A stretch of DNA of 50,204 nucleotides from NCBI GenBank assembly GCA_000436475.1, contig FR886141.1, forward strand, positions 23,599 through 73,802, written 5' to 3'. The notes beneath the pieces were generated by a model. The model did not search any database, was not told the origin of the DNA, and saw only the letters and a list, made by a program, of their open reading frames with translations. Position numbers and translations under genes: made by a program. This document shows, piece after piece, positions 8,608 to 16,451 of the stretch. The stretch is from Eubacterium sp. CAG:248 (GTDB taxonomy: Bacteria > Bacillota > Clostridia > Lachnospirales > Lachnospiraceae). The first letter of the stretch is position 1. The number at the start of each line of letters is the position of its first letter.

Positions 8608-9108
8608 ATGGATAAATTAAATCAGGGTAAAAAAGCTGTCTTTATTACGCAGGCGGCTGTCATTGCAGCACTTTATACTGTGCTCGTTATTATATTTAAC
8701 TATTGCAGCTTCGGACCTATACAGTTCAGAATAGCAGAGGCACTTACAATTCTGCCATATTTTACACCAGCGGCGATACCGGGACTGTTCGTAGGCTGTC
8801 TGTTATCTAACATCTTAGGTGGTGCAGCTATATGGGATATAATATTTGGAAGTATTGCTACACTTATTGGTGCAATAGGAACTTATGCGTTAAGAAAGAA
8901 TAAGTGGCTTGCACCATTACCACCAATTATTGCCAATACACTCATAGTTCCATTTGTATTAAAATATGCTTATGGTTCAGAGGGCATATTTGCTATGTTC
9001 TTTGTGACAATAGGTGCAAGTGAATTCGTAGTGTGCGGTATTATTGGAATGATACTTTTATTTGCGCTTAATCCGGTAAGAAATGTGATATTTAAGGGTG
9101 TGGAATAA
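8608..9108 (+). CDS. queT: QueT-type queuosine precursor transporter
   Basis: A 166-residue integral membrane protein with five or six hydrophobic helices, matching the QueT family of ECF-type substrate-binding (S) components. Typical stretches are AAVIAALYTVLVIIF, IQFRIAEALTILPYFTPAAI, PGLFVGCLLSNILGGAAIWD and GASEFVVCGIIGM. It is predicted to import preQ1 or a related 7-deazaguanine for tRNA queuosine synthesis, working with a shared ECF energising module encoded elsewhere. The ATG at 8608 was chosen because AAAGGAG lies six bases before it and the protein starts there as family members do; longer in-frame starts run through the riboswitch. Confidence 0.88.
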   Translation: MDKLNQGKKAVFITQAAVIAALYTVLVIIFNYCSFGPIQFRIAEALTILPYFTPAAIPGLFVGCLLSNILGGAAIWDIIFGSIATLIGAIGTYALRKNKWLAPLPPIIANTLIVPFVLKYAYGSEGIFAMFFVTIGASEFVVCGIIGMILLFALNPVRNVIFKGVE

Positions 9109-9176
9109 GATATAGACCGATATGGCAGAGTATAAATTATATAAATAGAAAAATACAAAAATATAATATGCTTTGA

Positions 9177-9374
9177 GTAATTAATATTGTATATAAACCG
9201 GACGGAACATTAAATCTTCAGGAAAGCTACTGGCATTATGAAGATGGTGACTCATTATATAAAAGTATTACAAGCACGCCAGAGTTCAAGCAGGCTATAA
9301 ATGGATTTAGAAGTGAATATCATTTCTTATTTGATAGTTATAATTATTGTAAAATGCCTTTGTGGAATGATTAA
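9177..9374 (+). pseudogene. Remnant ORF lacking its N-terminus
   Basis: After a TGA at 9174 one frame stays open for 65 codons to a TAA at 9372, with no ATG until four codons before the end and no ribosome site. The translation reads like real protein (YKPDGTLNLQESYWHYEDGD, then SLYKSITSTPEFKQAINGF) and ends with CKMPLWND. This looks like the C-terminal piece of a decayed gene. The family was not recognised. An unusual non-ATG start cannot be excluded. Confidence 0.4.
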
Positions 9375-9410
9375 TATGTATAAATAAAAATACATTAACG
9401 ATATAAGTAT

Positions 9411-9470
9411 ATATAACATATATCCCCCTGGATTTTAAAGTGTTTCAAAATCCAGGGGGATATGTTATAT
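9411..9470. terminator. Long hairpin, possible bidirectional terminator
   Basis: TCCCCCTGGATTTT (9423-9436) pairs perfectly with its complement at 9447-9460. After a two-base bulge the outer arms ATATAACATA (9411-9420) and TATGTTATAT (9461-9470) also pair. That gives 24 pairs around a 10-base loop, longer than an ordinary terminator. Both sides border decayed genes, so it may be a terminator or a miniature-element scar. Confidence 0.6.
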
Positions 9471-9480
9471 GCTATTTTTG

Positions 9481-9508
9481 AAATTGTGTCTTTAAAATTG
9501 TGTCTTTA
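9481..9508. repeat. 14-bp perfect tandem duplication
   Basis: AAATTGTGTCTTTA occurs twice without a gap, at 9481-9494 and 9495-9508. The second copy includes the stop codon of the Fic pseudogene on the minus strand. It looks like a recent slippage or repair event. Confidence 0.75.
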
Positions 9509-10083
9509 AATATATTCAAAATATTCCAACAATTTCCTATATTCATCCTGTGAGGCACGGCAGGTTTCTAGTAAATAACCTTTTTCATCATTGTATTCAT
9601 TTAAACCTCGTCTATAATAATCTTTCATAGTATCATCAATAATAAAAGGGCAGATGTTATTTTTCAGACATTCTTTAAACATTATAAGTCTGCCAACACG
9701 TCCATTTCCGTCCTGAAATGGGTGTATTTTTTCAAATTTATAATGAAAATCAATTATATCCTCAAAGGTTATATTGCTGTTTTCCCTATAGTCTTGGTTT
9801 CATAGATACTTCGTGTCTGTTCTTCTGTCAACCGGCTTCCTTCCATATGATTTGAATTATAAGCTATGCGTATCTGGGTCTGATGATATAGACCCCCTTT
9901 TAGTTTCATTTCCATTTCTTCACGAAGTCTGAAAAGAGTAGTATTTTTATCAATTTCTTTTTCATATGACAGAATAGCACCGGGCTGGCAGTCAAAAAAA
10001 TCGCAAAGACTTTGAATTGTTGACATTGAAACATCTTCATTTTTGGAAATAAGTGTGATAGTCCTTTTTATGGTGGTGTATAT
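9506..10083 (-). pseudogene. XRE-Fic pseudogene with internal deletion
   Basis: Reading the minus strand from 10083, the frame gives the second half of an XRE helix-turn-helix (SKNEDVSMSTIQSLCDFFD, then CQPGAIL). The start of a Fic protein follows (REEMEMKLKGGLY, NSNHMEGSRLTEEQT, SIYETKTIG) and stops at TAA 9769. In another frame from about 9785 the Fic core continues (FEDIIDFHYKFEKIHPF, DGNGRVGR) to a stop at 9506. Fic proteins of this kind normally have some 85-90 residues between these blocks, so an internal deletion has joined them out of frame near 9770-9785. The first half of the HTH is also gone. The HPFxDGNGR AMPylation motif survives but cannot be joined to its N-terminus. Confidence 0.75.
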
Positions 10084-11376
10084 TTATATACATGCCTGAA
10101 AATAGAACACTCCATCCTCAGTAAAGAAATCATATACACCGTTATATTTCTCAATCACAGATATTATGCTTCTGATACCAATACCATGGCCGGCTTTATC
10201 CGATACAGGAGTATTATTAACGAATACAGGTTCAACAGCATAAGTATTAGTGATATTAATACATAATTTGTTATTCTTATCAAACACCTTTACTGTGATA
10301 ATACGATTTGAATTAATAGCAGCTGGAGCAGTCTGTACAAGCTTACATGCGTTTATGGCATTTTCAAGTGCATTCGCTAAGAGACTGCAAAGGTCTGTAG
10401 GCTTGTAGTCTGAAAGATTGCCAGCAGTAACAGACACATGCGTAGTTATATTATATTCGTTTGCACTGTCAATATATGAAGATAATATGAGATTGACAGC
10501 TTCGTTATCGCAGTATCTGGTTATACGGCTGTTATCAAGATTAGTACATATTTCTTTTATATAATCATGTGCTTGTGCATATTTATTTTCATTCAGGCAG
10601 TTCTGTAAAAAGTTCATATGATGCCGGAGATCATGACGATATATAGCAGCCTGCCTTTGATATTCATACAGCTGGGAAATCTCTTTCTCAGCCTGCGCAG
10701 CAGAAGCCAGCAGGATAATATTTTCCCGTTCAGCTGCATTTTTCCTGTTCAAAATAGTAAGAGTAACGATAGATAATAAAAAGTACAGTATAACGATAAA
10801 GCTATCCATAAATTCTATAACAATTGCTTCTCCACGGTATAAAAGGTCTGTGTATACAGTAAAGGCGTATTCTGATACATAATAGGTAAGAGGCAGGAAA
10901 AAGAATATAGATAAAATAGTCTTTGACTCATTCTCAAGCTTTATTATGTAAGGCGAAATGTATTTAATTACTATGAATAAAAGAGGTATTGTAATGATAA
11001 TGGTTACAATATCTGATATCATAGGAATATCCTTGATAATATAAGCAGCAACTGTACCAAACCATTTGCGTGGTGTGCACATAAGATATGCTGACAAGAC
11101 AGCTATGGTTGATATATATATGTTTTTATGACATACATATCTTATAACAAGAATCAGAGGAATATGTATAATAAATGGATAGCTTTTGTAAAGTATGCGT
11201 TCGCCCAGAAGAACATAGCATACTGCCTGTAGAAGTGCAAAAGCTACAAGTGTAGATATGATTGTTTTTTTGTTGTCTTCCCATGTGATATCAGCGAAGT
11301 AGAAAGATACAACTATTCCAAATATAAGTACAAAAACATAATTGACAAGATTTAGCATTGCAGATAGTCCGTCCAT
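10084..11376 (-). CDS. AgrC-like sensor histidine kinase (HPK10 type)
   Basis: A 430-residue membrane kinase. The first 205 or so residues are hydrophobic, about six or seven helices as in peptide-pheromone receptors such as AgrC and ComD. The kinase half has the HPK10 phosphoacceptor YRHDLRHHMNFLQ near residue 248, the N-box LLANALENAINAC near 335 and the G-box GHGIGIRSI near 403, in a GHKL ATPase domain. GAGGG lies seven bases before the ATG. It is the second gene after the LytTR regulator, 23 bp downstream, forming a two-component pair. No agrB or agrD gene is nearby, so the signal is unknown. Confidence 0.88.
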   Translation of the reverse strand: MDGLSAMLNLVNYVFVLIFGIVVSFYFADITWEDNKKTIISTLVAFALLQAVCYVLLGERILYKSYPFIIHIPLILVIRYVCHKNIYISTIAVLSAYLMCTPRKWFGTVAAYIIKDIPMISDIVTIIITIPLLFIVIKYISPYIIKLENESKTILSIFFFLPLTYYVSEYAFTVYTDLLYRGEAIVIEFMDSFIVILYFLLSIVTLTILNRKNAAERENIILLASAAQAEKEISQLYEYQRQAAIYRHDLRHHMNFLQNCLNENKYAQAHDYIKEICTNLDNSRITRYCDNEAVNLILSSYIDSANEYNITTHVSVTAGNLSDYKPTDLCSLLANALENAINACKLVQTAPAAINSNRIITVKVFDKNNKLCINITNTYAVEPVFVNNTPVSDKAGHGIGIRSIISVIEKYNGVYDFFTEDGVFYFQACI

Positions 11377-11399
11377 ATATATTCCCTCTTTCTTATGTA

Positions 11400-12113
11400 T
11401 TAGCCTTCCATCTGAAAAGTCAGATACTGTTTTTTGATTTCGCTTACACGTCGTTGCGCAAGCGGAATTGATTTGTCGTTAATCAGGCATATTTCAGTTG
11501 TGTTTATGGTTTTTATGTAGTTCATGTTAACTATAAAAGAACGATGCGGAAGAAGAAACTCATTATGAGCAGTCAGTGTAACACATATAGAAGAGAATAC
11601 GTCTGTGGATGTTATCTGTTCACCGTTCTTTAGGTATATAATTACTTTTCTGTTAAGAGCTTCGGCATAGATTATGTCGCTTATATGTATCTTGTGAATT
11701 CCGGTACTATTCTTTATGATTATGTTATCAGTACTTTCCAGGTGAAAGGTTTCGATAATATCATCAAGTGTAGAATACAGGCGTTCTTTAACTACCGGTT
11801 TTAAAAGATAGTTGAAGGCTTTCACAGTATAGCTGTCCACAGCAAATTCGGGAGAAGCTGTAAGAAAGATTATAGGAGCCGCTTTGTCAAATGTCCGAAT
11901 TTCCTTTGCAAGTGTAAGACCGTCCATCACAGGCATGATTATATCAAGAATATATATATCGAATTTTTCAAATCTAAGGGTAGAAGCAAGTTCTACGCTG
12001 CTTTCAAAGCATTTTACTGTAAATGTCTGTATGCTATCAGACTTGTATATATCAAGAAGAGTTCTTATTAACTCTAATTCGTTAAGATTATCGTCACATA
12101 CTGCTATTTTCAT
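11400..12113 (-). CDS. LytTR-family response regulator (AgrA-like)
   Basis: A 237-residue regulator. Residues 1-120 form a receiver, with the phospho-acceptor Asp in FDIYILDIIMPVMDG near residue 55 and the conserved Lys in FNYLLKPV. Residues 135-235 are a LytTR DNA-binding domain (ISDIIYAEALNRKVIIYL, then FLLPHRSFIVNMNYIKTI). Such domains bind paired 9-bp direct repeats with a 21-bp period; exactly such a site lies at 12272-12301, upstream of the divergent gene 12569-13066. The likely partner is the kinase 23 bp downstream. Its target is inferred to be the two small surface-protein genes. Confidence 0.9.
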   Translation of the reverse strand: MKIAVCDDNLNELELIRTLLDIYKSDSIQTFTVKCFESSVELASTLRFEKFDIYILDIIMPVMDGLTLAKEIRTFDKAAPIIFLTASPEFAVDSYTVKAFNYLLKPVVKERLYSTLDDIIETFHLESTDNIIIKNSTGIHKIHISDIIYAEALNRKVIIYLKNGEQITSTDVFSSICVTLTAHNEFLLPHRSFIVNMNYIKTINTTEICLINDKSIPLAQRRVSEIKKQYLTFQMEG

Positions 12114-12568
12114 GGTGGTTTTATCTCCGTTGATGTTTATATAAATTTAATAAATGATAATTAGTTATTAAAGACAAGGGCAGATATTACCAGTATATCC
12201 ACGGTATTCACGATAAGCCCTTTACTGCTTTATTATATATTGAATCAGATTAAAATTCTATAAATTTTTTTGTCGTTCATGTCGAAAAAGCTGTAATTCA
12301 TGCAAATTGTCCCACAAATAGAGATTTATCGTATATTATACATACAACATGTAGTGTTGCAGGCAATAATCAGTATTCAAAGCATATTGCCGTGATGGTT
12401 ATAACTGAATTGTGAAGCAGCATTGATACGGGGAATAATATCATTACAAACTAAATATAAAAGGAGGCTATAAGAAAGAGGCTTGTCAATGGAAGCCAGA
12501 AATTAAGATATGGGTTGTTTGAGCAGGACAGTGAGTCAGAACCAGCCAGATAAAAAGGAGGAATTTTA
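12114..12568. other. Divergent control region
   Basis: This 455-bp gap holds the LytTR site at 12272-12301, a possible rightward promoter and a long 5' leader of about 220 bases before the ATG at 12569. A second strong ribosome site, AAAAGGAGG, lies at 12460-12468 but has no good start codon at normal distance. No other gene was found. Confidence 0.5.
12272..12301 (+). promoter_or_regulatory. LytTR binding site (paired 9-bp repeats)
   Basis: GTCGTTCAT (12272-12280) and GTAATTCAT (12293-12301) are imperfect direct repeats separated by exactly 12 bases. This is the 21-bp period known for AgrA, ComE and other LytTR regulators, and the CGTTCAT core fits the published consensus. A weak promoter follows, TTGTCC at 12307-12312 and TATATT at 12332-12337 with a long 19-base spacer, as expected for an activator-dependent promoter. 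Confidence 0.7.
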
Positions 12569-13066
12569 ATGAAAATATCTAAAAATAAGATAATGATAGC
12601 AGTGATTATAGCATTATGTGCAGTTGTTGCAGGACTTGTTATATACATGGTAGTTGGAAAAAATAATAAAAATAACAATAATGATAATGCATTTACACCT
12701 TCACTTGATGCAAATGCAGGCGATAGTAATTCGGATAAGGCTACGACAGGAAGCCAGCAGAGCATAAGGATTCCAGGATATCCATCAATAACAATAGCAG
12801 CTGGAAAAGAAGATGTAACTATGAATCTTATGAATCCTGAAGGCAATCCATGCTACTTCACATTCGAGATAGTGTTAAGTGATACTGGTGAATCGATATA
12901 TAAGTCAGCTATGGTTGAACCAGGTAAAACTATATCTAACGTAAAGCTGAATCATAGTTTATCAGCAGGTGAGTATAAAGCTACAATAAAGATCAGCACA
13001 TCATCACTTACAGATGGAACTGCCATGAATGGTGCGAATGTAGAAACAACGATAGTAGCTAAGTAA
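12569..13066 (+). CDS. Membrane-anchored extracellular protein, unknown function
   Basis: A 165-residue protein with an uncleaved-looking N-terminal membrane helix (residues 8-28, IMIAVIIALCAVVAGLVIYM). An Asn/Asp-rich linker follows (KNNKNNNNDNAF), then a beta-rich domain from about residue 68: IRIPGYPSITIAAGKEDVTM, NPEGNPCYFTFEIVL, SLSAGEYKATIKI and MNGANVETTIV. I recognise this domain only as a recurring type in Lachnospiraceae without known function. AAAAAGGAGG precedes the ATG. It is the first gene after the LytTR site and is followed by another secreted protein, so it is probably controlled by the neighbouring two-component system. Confidence 0.7.
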   Translation: MKISKNKIMIAVIIALCAVVAGLVIYMVVGKNNKNNNNDNAFTPSLDANAGDSNSDKATTGSQQSIRIPGYPSITIAAGKEDVTMNLMNPEGNPCYFTFEIVLSDTGESIYKSAMVEPGKTISNVKLNHSLSAGEYKATIKISTSSLTDGTAMNGANVETTIVAK

Positions 13067-13237
13067 CACAATTAAGTGATTGGTTTAAAGAATTGTTAAC
13101 AGATCACAGGACTATAGTTTATAAAGAAATTTATATAAAGAAAATATATGTGAAAAATATCAGCTTTCGCATATTGAACCGGTATTATGGCACACGTGAA
13201 CCGGTTTTTACGGAAAGTGTGCAGAAATGAGGATATT

Positions 13238-13681
13238 ATGAGAAAATTTAGCGCAGTTGCACTCGGAGCTATGCTTATAATAGGAAGTGTTATTCCAGTA
13301 TGTGCGCAGGAAACAAGACAGACAACAATAAACGTGTCGATCGATCCGACATATACAGTTACCATACCTGCAAGTACAACAATAGCAAGTGGTACAGCTG
13401 AAAGCAGTATAGGAAATGTTACACTTGACAATGCAAGGCTTGAACCTGATAAGAGCATATGGGTATCAGCAGATACAAGTGGAAAGTTAAAGAACAGCAA
13501 GGATTCATCTAAAACTATTTCATATAAGCTTATGAATGGTAACAGTGAATTCACATCAGCAAGTTATCTTGCAAGTGGTAACAGCACGCCATTGACAGTA
13601 TCTATTAACAAGTCTGAGTGGGATAATGCATATGCAGGTTCATATTCTGATACAATAGTGTTTACAATATCTTATAAGTAA
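13238..13681 (+). CDS. Small secreted beta-rich surface protein
   Basis: A 147-residue protein with a clear signal peptide (MRKFSAVALGAMLIIGSVIP, cleavage after VCA at about residue 24). The mature part is beta-rich: VSIDPTYTVTIPASTTI, DNARLEPDKSIWVSAD, and an ending AYAGSYSDTIVFTISYK. This resembles the WxL-like or pilin-like fold of many gut Firmicute secreted proteins, but no LPXTG anchor or full WxL motif is present. The start at 13238 was chosen because ATGAGG precedes it and the signal peptide begins there. It follows 12569-13066 by 171 bp and probably shares its LytTR control. Confidence 0.7.
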   Translation: MRKFSAVALGAMLIIGSVIPVCAQETRQTTINVSIDPTYTVTIPASTTIASGTAESSIGNVTLDNARLEPDKSIWVSADTSGKLKNSKDSSKTISYKLMNGNSEFTSASYLASGNSTPLTVSINKSEWDNAYAGSYSDTIVFTISYK

Positions 13682-13761
13682 ATCTATAAAGCAAGTTGAA
13701 GCATAATTTGTATGTGAAAAAACAGATAATAAAACAGCTGAATAAAAAAAGCATAAAATAT

Positions 13762-13797
13762 AAGAGTTGCCCGGATAACCACCGGACAACTCTTTTT
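13762..13797. terminator. Bidirectional terminator
   Basis: AAGAGTTGCCCGG pairs with CCGGACAACTCTT (one mismatch) around a seven-base loop, with TTTTT next to it and an A-rich flank on the other side. It lies between the rightward secreted-protein gene and leftward kdgK and should serve both. Confidence 0.85.
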
Positions 13798-13883
13798 GTT
13801 GTTAATTTGGTTGAACCCAAATACTGAATTAAATCAATGATAATCAATAATAGTTAATAATGATTTACTAATAAATATTATTA

Positions 13884-14996
13884 TTATCTCTGAACTCTGG
13901 CACCAGCACCGCCAACGATACCTTCAACTTCCTTAAGAGAAGCCATAGTTGTATCACCAGGAGTTGTCATAGCTAATGCACCATGAGCAGCACCATAGTT
14001 AACAGCCTTTTCAGCATCCTCGAATGTCATAAGACCATATACAAGACCTGAAGCGAATGAATCTCCGCCACCAACTCTATCCATGATCTCAAGACCATCA
14101 TACTGAGCAGCCTTGTAGATTTCACCATCTGCCCAGCAGATTGCTGACCAATCGTTAACTGTAGCTGTCTTAACCTGACGAAGAGTTGTAGCAACAGCCT
14201 TGAAGTTAGGGTATGTAGCAGCAGCTTCGTTGATCATCTTCTTGTAACCATCAAGGTTAAGAGTCTTAAGGTTCTCATCGTTACCTTCGATTTCGAAACC
14301 GAGGCAAGCTGTGAAGTCTTCTTCGTTACCAATCATAACGTCAACATACTTAGCAACTTCCTTGTTAACTTCCTGAGCCTTAGCTAAACCGCCGATAGCT
14401 TCCCACATAGATGGTCTGTAGTTAAGATCGTAAGATACGATTGTACCATACTTCTTAGCTGCCTTACAAGCTGCGATAACAGTTTCACAAGCCTGTTCAG
14501 AAAGAGCAGCATAGATACCGCCTGTATGTAACCAACGAACACCTAAACCACCATCGCTCTTGTTCTTGAAGATGTAATCAAAATCGAAATCTTCTGGAGT
14601 AGCCTGTGAAATAGCTGTGTTAGCTCTATCAGAGCAACCCTTGGCACCACGGATACCAAAACCTCTTTCTGTGAAGTTGAGACCATTTCTGCAAAGACGT
14701 CCGATACCATCTGTCTTCTTCCAGCAGATAAGTGATGTATCAACGCCACCCTGTTCGATGAAATCCTTCATAAGAAGACCTACTTCGTTATCAGCGAAAG
14801 CTGTAATAACAGCAGTTCTCATACCGAAACACTTGTGAAGACCACGGATAACGTTATATTCTCCGCCACCTTCCCATGCTCTAAAGCTTCTTGCTGTACG
14901 GATTCTTCCTTCACCTGGATCAAGACGAAGCATAACTTCACCTAATGATACAGCGTCAAATGTACACTCTTCAGCTGGTCTTAAATTTAATTTCAT
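13884..14996 (-). CDS. kdgK: 2-keto-3-deoxygluconate kinase (PfkB family)
   Basis: Phosphorylates KDG to KDPG, following UxaC, UxaB and UxaA. The 370-residue PfkB protein has an N-terminal substrate region (FDAVSLGEVMLRLDPGEGRI, AFADNEVGLLMKDFIEQGGV) and the ATP/anion-hole motif DRVGGGDSFASGLVYGL near residue 320, whose Asp is the catalytic base. It is 40-60 residues longer than standard KdgK, so another related sugar acid is possible. A TTG-started form is six residues longer, but that TTG overlaps the GGAGG ribosome site, so ATG at 14996 was chosen. It stands alone, separated from the uxa genes by the accessory block. Confidence 0.8.
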   Translation of the reverse strand: MKLNLRPAEECTFDAVSLGEVMLRLDPGEGRIRTARSFRAWEGGGEYNVIRGLHKCFGMRTAVITAFADNEVGLLMKDFIEQGGVDTSLICWKKTDGIGRLCRNGLNFTERGFGIRGAKGCSDRANTAISQATPEDFDFDYIFKNKSDGGLGVRWLHTGGIYAALSEQACETVIAACKAAKKYGTIVSYDLNYRPSMWEAIGGLAKAQEVNKEVAKYVDVMIGNEEDFTACLGFEIEGNDENLKTLNLDGYKKMINEAAATYPNFKAVATTLRQVKTATVNDWSAICWADGEIYKAAQYDGLEIMDRVGGGDSFASGLVYGLMTFEDAEKAVNYGAAHGALAMTTPGDTTMASLKEVEGIVGGAGARVQR

Positions 14997-15133
14997 TTTT
15001 TTAGATACCTCCAAAATAATTTATTACTTATGTATTTTAGCATATAAATAAGATTTAATCCATAAGTTTAGTCAAAGTTTTAAGGAAAAATGCAATATTC
15101 TGTAGAATAAAATACAATAAAGAACAATAAAGA

Positions 15134-16189
15134 TTATAATTCAGGCATACACCAGCTATCTGCCTGGGATTTATAATCATTTGACATTTCTACGTATTGG
15201 ATTTTTTCATAATCATCTTCACATTGTTCTGAAAGCAGCTTATAACATTCGCTAAGAAGATAAAGAGGCTTTTTTCCACTGCTTGATATATCAAGAATAC
15301 TTTTTGTTTCAAATGCAGCATTATAAAGCCATATGGCAGCCTCGTTGTAATCCTTGTGGGCAAAATAATAAAGACCAAGCGTGTAGCACATTTCAGATGA
15401 AGGATTATCTGCCACAGACTTCAAGGCGATTTTGAAGAATTTATCCTGTTCACCTGTGATATTGTATATGCGTGCAAGTATACAGTTAATATCCTCCAAA
15501 GTGTTTTCACTTCTGTTTTCATAAGGAAATACATTTTCAAAAGCATTTTTAAATGCTATGAAATCAGAAGCTTCTCCTGATATAAAAAGTTCTTTGCAAA
15601 GCATTGTGACAACGTAATCTTCTAAAACAATACCTTTGTCCAGTGCCTTAAAATATATGGAAAAATCCCTTTTACTGTGATCGCTCGTTGGTTTGTGCAT
15701 GATTTCAATATCGCTGTCGTATATTACAGGGTTTACACGAATGGTTTCATGTATAGGCGAAATCCAGTTGAATGTCCGTATTCGTCTGAAAAGCTTTGGA
15801 CGCAATTCTTTGTGGACATTGTATACAGAATTGAAATCCGATTCGTTAACGTAGTACATCTGTACAATGTCAATTTCAGGCAGAATAGCTTCTTTGAGGC
15901 TGCGTAGGGCAGTGTTATTATGAAAATCCAGCTCTTCATCTGCATCAACGCTTAATATATAGTCGCAGCTGGCTTTTGAAAAAGCAAAATTTCTTGCTGC
16001 AGCAAAATCATCACACCATGCAAAGTCATATACCTTATCAGTGTATTGTGCTGCGATTTCTTTAGTGTTGTCCGTTGAGCCGGTATCTACAATAATCAGC
16101 TCATCATAAATGCCGGCATATGAGTCAAGACATCTTTTTAATATAGACTGTTCGTTTTTAACAATTATACACATACTTACAGAGATCAT
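15134..16189 (-). CDS. Family 2 glycosyltransferase with TPR-like tail
   Basis: A 351-residue cytoplasmic glycosyltransferase. The GT-A domain covers residues 1-230: MISVSMCIIVKNEQSILKRC at the start, LIIVDTGSTDNTKEIA, and the metal-binding DxD in ILSVDADEELDF near residue 90. Residues 230-345 form helical repeats (ILARIYNITGEQDKFFKIAL, MCYTLGLYYFAHKDYNEAAI). This is the layout of SunS-like transferases, which glycosylate peptides, and of many gut-bacterial cell-surface transferases; the acceptor is unknown. AGGAG lies seven bases before the ATG at 16189. It is divergent from the giant Ig-like protein, a possible but unproven substrate. Confidence 0.8.
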   Translation of the reverse strand: MISVSMCIIVKNEQSILKRCLDSYAGIYDELIIVDTGSTDNTKEIAAQYTDKVYDFAWCDDFAAARNFAFSKASCDYILSVDADEELDFHNNTALRSLKEAILPEIDIVQMYYVNESDFNSVYNVHKELRPKLFRRIRTFNWISPIHETIRVNPVIYDSDIEIMHKPTSDHSKRDFSIYFKALDKGIVLEDYVVTMLCKELFISGEASDFIAFKNAFENVFPYENRSENTLEDINCILARIYNITGEQDKFFKIALKSVADNPSSEMCYTLGLYYFAHKDYNEAAIWLYNAAFETKSILDISSSGKKPLYLLSECYKLLSEQCEDDYEKIQYVEMSNDYKSQADSWCMPEL

Positions 16190-16238
16190 ATTAATACTCC
16201 TTTTTATTCGGTGTTTAGCGTGTCTCAAGTAAAAACGT

Positions 16239-16275
16239 CTTTTTCTGAAGGCAGAAAAAGTCTTTTTATATTTTT
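16239..16275. terminator. Hairpin with T tract in a divergent intergenic region
   Basis: CTTTTTCTG (16239-16247) pairs perfectly with CAGAAAAAG (16252-16260) around AAGG. It is followed by TCTTTTTATATTTTT on the plus strand and by ACGTTTTT on the minus strand. No gene ends here, so it would act as an attenuator in the glycosyltransferase leader or block stray rightward transcripts. Confidence 0.5.
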
Positions 16276-16358
16276 GGCACTTATATCATTATATTGAAAA
16301 AATATATAAAAATAAAGAAAATCTGCTGAAATTTTGTTGGAATATGACGATATACTTG

Positions 16359-16387
16359 TTGATAATTTTTGGAAAATAATGTAGAAT
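16359..16387 (+). promoter_or_regulatory. Promoter of the Ig-like surface protein
   Basis: TTGATA (16359-16364) and TAGAAT (16382-16387) are separated by exactly 17 bases. Initiation is expected near 16394, about 58 bases before the ATG at 16452. Confidence 0.6.
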
Positions 16388-16451
16388 TAAATAAAACTAT
16401 AATGTGTAAATAATTATGATATATTATATATTAATGAAATGAGGCATACAT

